From CAZGYE01 sp964530165 (lineage in GTDB: Bacteria > Planctomycetota > Planctomycetia > Planctomycetales > Planctomycetaceae): a stretch of DNA of 8,224 bases. A model generated the notes under the pieces. That model was not told the origin of the DNA. It searched no databases and saw nothing but the letters and a program-made list of their open reading frames with translations. Location of the stretch: positions 1 through 8,224 of the forward strand of contig CAZGYE010000265.1 of NCBI GenBank assembly GCA_964530165.1, read 5' to 3'. The position numbers and the translations under genes are program-made. Below, piece after piece: positions 7,605-8,224 of this stretch (within the stretch, counting starts at the first letter, position 1; each line of letters opens with the position of its first letter).

Positions 7605-7681
7605 GTCAGGCTCCTGCCTGACGCTGACGAGGTATGAGGTCGCACGCCTCAAATGTCAGGCAGGAGCCTGACCTACTTACT
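7596..7681. mobile_element. 76-bp MITE/BIME-like element with TTACT direct repeats
   Basis: Perfect 22-bp terminal inverted repeats at 7601-7622 and 7655-7676 enclose a 32-bp centre that holds a smaller hairpin (TGAGG / CCTCA). The element is bounded on both sides by TTACT (7596-7600 and 7677-7681), which looks like a 5-bp target duplication. Each terminal repeat is itself a hairpin: GTAG, stem GTCAGGC, loop TCCT, stem GCCTGAC. The outer ends therefore read GTAG inward on both strands, like two REP units in opposite orientation (a BIME). The direct repeats favour a MITE moved by a DDE transposase, while the GTAG hairpins favour the REP/RAYT route. It encodes nothing. Confidence 0.75.
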
Positions 7682-7748
7682 TGTCACGCGCCTCGGACTC
7701 CGGCACGCTGGATTCGTTCACGAGACCTCCCCCTTGGGAATCGCTCAT
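7677..7748 (-). CDS. 23-aa micro-ORF with strong Shine-Dalgarno
   Basis: On the minus strand GGAGG (7756-7760) sits 7 nt before ATG 7748, and the frame encodes a 23-residue acidic, Ser/Gly-rich peptide (MSDSQGGGLV ... PESEARDK). Its TAA stop lies in the TTACT repeat at the border of the 76-bp element. It follows the attC-like site in the direction of the PIN gene pair, so it would occupy the next cassette position or the array's flank. No family is recognised; it could be a remnant. Confidence 0.25.
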   Translation of the reverse strand: MSDSQGGGLVNESSVPESEARDK

Positions 7749-7817
7749 GACCAGCCCTCCAATCCGCGCGGTGTGCGAGGTAGCGGAGCACACTTTTCCT
7801 GCGTCGCACGCGCGACA

Positions 7818-7907
7818 GCTAACGACCAAGCTAACCTGGCGGCGGCCAGCGACTTTCGAATTCAGATTTCGCGCCCGACCGCCGCTCCGGTTGAGCGTTT
7901 TGTTAGC
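7818..7907 (-). mobile_element. attC-like integron recombination site
   Basis: A 90-nt imperfect inverted repeat, read on the minus strand. Outer boxes GCTAAC (7907-7902) and GTTAGC (7823-7818) pair perfectly. Unpaired spacers of 5 and 6 nt follow (AAAAC; TTGGTC). Inner boxes GCTCAACC (7896-7889) and GGTTAGC (7836-7830) pair except for one extrahelical base, C on this strand (position 7893), hence G on the complementary strand that integron integrases fold and use. A perfect 7-bp stem (7879-7885 with 7839-7845) and a 33-nt variable loop complete it. This matches the R/spacer/L/stem/loop plan of attC sites, and the extra base is on the side expected for a cassette whose genes read on the minus strand. 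The outer box GTTAGCT departs from GTTRRRY at one position. No integrase is visible. Confidence 0.65.
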
Positions 7908-7912
7908 AGTAG

Positions 7913-8089
7913 TTAGTGTGAGCTGTCAACGACCTTTGGACGCTTTGGAGGAAATGACACAAGGTGCTTTCCCGACTGTTGCTGCTTTTCTTGCAGGTCC
8001 CGGCAAATAGCAGCAAGATCGTAATCGAATTGCTTCGCGTATTCATCGCGAGCTTTCCGGACTTCTTCAACGATTGGATCCTCAATCAT
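7913..8089 (-). CDS. Small PIN-partner protein (putative antitoxin-like), 58 aa
   Basis: A 58-aa hydrophilic protein with a helical N-terminal part (DPIVEEVRKARDEYAKQFDY, 4-23), DLAAICRDLQEKQQQSG (24-40) and a Pro/Lys tail (VSFPPKRPK, 44-52). I recognise this pattern from small proteins of unknown function in planctomycetes and cyanobacteria, often next to PIN-domain genes. The start at 8089 is fixed by context: the PIN gene's stop (8084-8082) overlaps this gene by 8 nt (ATGATTGA), giving translational coupling, and AGAGG lies upstream. Longer starts in the same frame (8149, 8155) would overlap the PIN gene widely. The stop is 5 bases from the attC-like site. An antitoxin role is inferred from pairing only. 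Confidence 0.75.
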   Translation of the reverse strand: MIEDPIVEEVRKARDEYAKQFDYDLAAICRDLQEKQQQSGKHLVSFPPKRPKVVDSSH

Positions 8090-8224
8090 CTCTCGGTACC
8101 TCTGTAAGTTCAATAGGAGTGCAAAGTACTGGGAGGATGTACCCCGCATCTTCACATATCGCTCTCATTGACGTTTGCAGAGTCGCGTTGGCGATATGCC
8201 GACAGTTCCAGGTGAGCAAGTAGT
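8082..8224 (-). CDS. PIN-domain protein, C-terminal part (cut by window edge)
   Basis: The minus-strand frame entering from the right edge encodes 46 residues and then TGA at 8084-8082. It begins YLLTWNCRHIANA and continues with CEDAGY and PVLCTPIEL, the C-terminal pattern of a PIN-like nuclease group whose motif is D-x-LLTWN-x-x-HIANA, then GY-x-x-P-x-ICTP-x-EL. The split codon at the edge ends in AC, which fits the Asp (GAC) expected just before YLLTWN. PIN domains are metal-dependent RNases, often the toxins of toxin-antitoxin pairs. The N-terminal catalytic acids lie outside the window, so activity cannot be judged. It overlaps the 58-aa partner gene by 8 nt. Confidence 0.8.
   Translation of the reverse strand, partial: YLLTWNCRHIANATLQTSMRAICEDAGYILPVLCTPIELTEVPRDD

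Noticed and set aside
7653..7916. 87-aa plus-strand open frame across the attC-like site
   Set aside because: It starts inside the inverted-repeat element and half of it is translation of the attC-like repeat, so it is very unlikely to be a native gene.

Overview
The window looks like a piece of a planctomycete chromosome (Pirellula/Rhodopirellula-like). This is inferred from gene style: an HD-GYP protein with a typical planctomycete-looking N-terminal module, a glycerate 2-kinase, many spaced single genes, GC-rich coding sequence and short palindromic intergenic repeats. No 16S rRNA or other taxonomic marker is present, so the assignment is moderate.

Layout. 1-86: tail of an intergenic region with a GC-rich hairpin. 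87-497 (-): archease, the activator of the RtcB RNA ligase, divergent from 575-1462 (+), an EamA/DMT-type transporter. 1602-2876 (+): an HD-GYP-type protein with several substituted signature residues, convergent with 2922-4352 (-), a glycerate 2-kinase of the MOFRL/GckA type. 4353-5085: about 730 bp without a convincing gene, containing a GTAG-headed REP-like hairpin. 5089-5892 (+): a TVP38/TMEM64 (VTT/DedA superfamily) membrane protein, followed 70 bp later by 5963-7492 (+), a lipoprotein of the LCAT-like alpha/beta hydrolase family. These two probably form an envelope-lipid unit.

The right end (7493-8224) is accessory DNA. It holds a 76-bp MITE/BIME-like element with perfect 22-bp inverted ends, each self-palindromic and GTAG-headed, flanked by a TTACT direct repeat. 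Two micro-ORFs with good Shine-Dalgarno sites converge on this element. At the far right on the minus strand lie the C-terminal end of a PIN-domain protein (cut by the window edge) and a translationally coupled 58-aa partner. Five bases after the partner's stop codon is a 90-nt imperfect inverted repeat with the architecture of an integron attC site (paired outer boxes, unpaired spacers, inner boxes with one extrahelical base, a stem and a variable loop). The most interesting reading is that the PIN pair is a toxin-antitoxin-like gene cassette of a (super)integron whose array continues beyond the right edge.

The central genes are ordinary chromosomal housekeeping or envelope genes with no obvious shared pathway apart from the TVP38/LCAT pair. 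The candidate new system is the PIN/attC cassette, with the GTAG-headed palindromes as a second lead.
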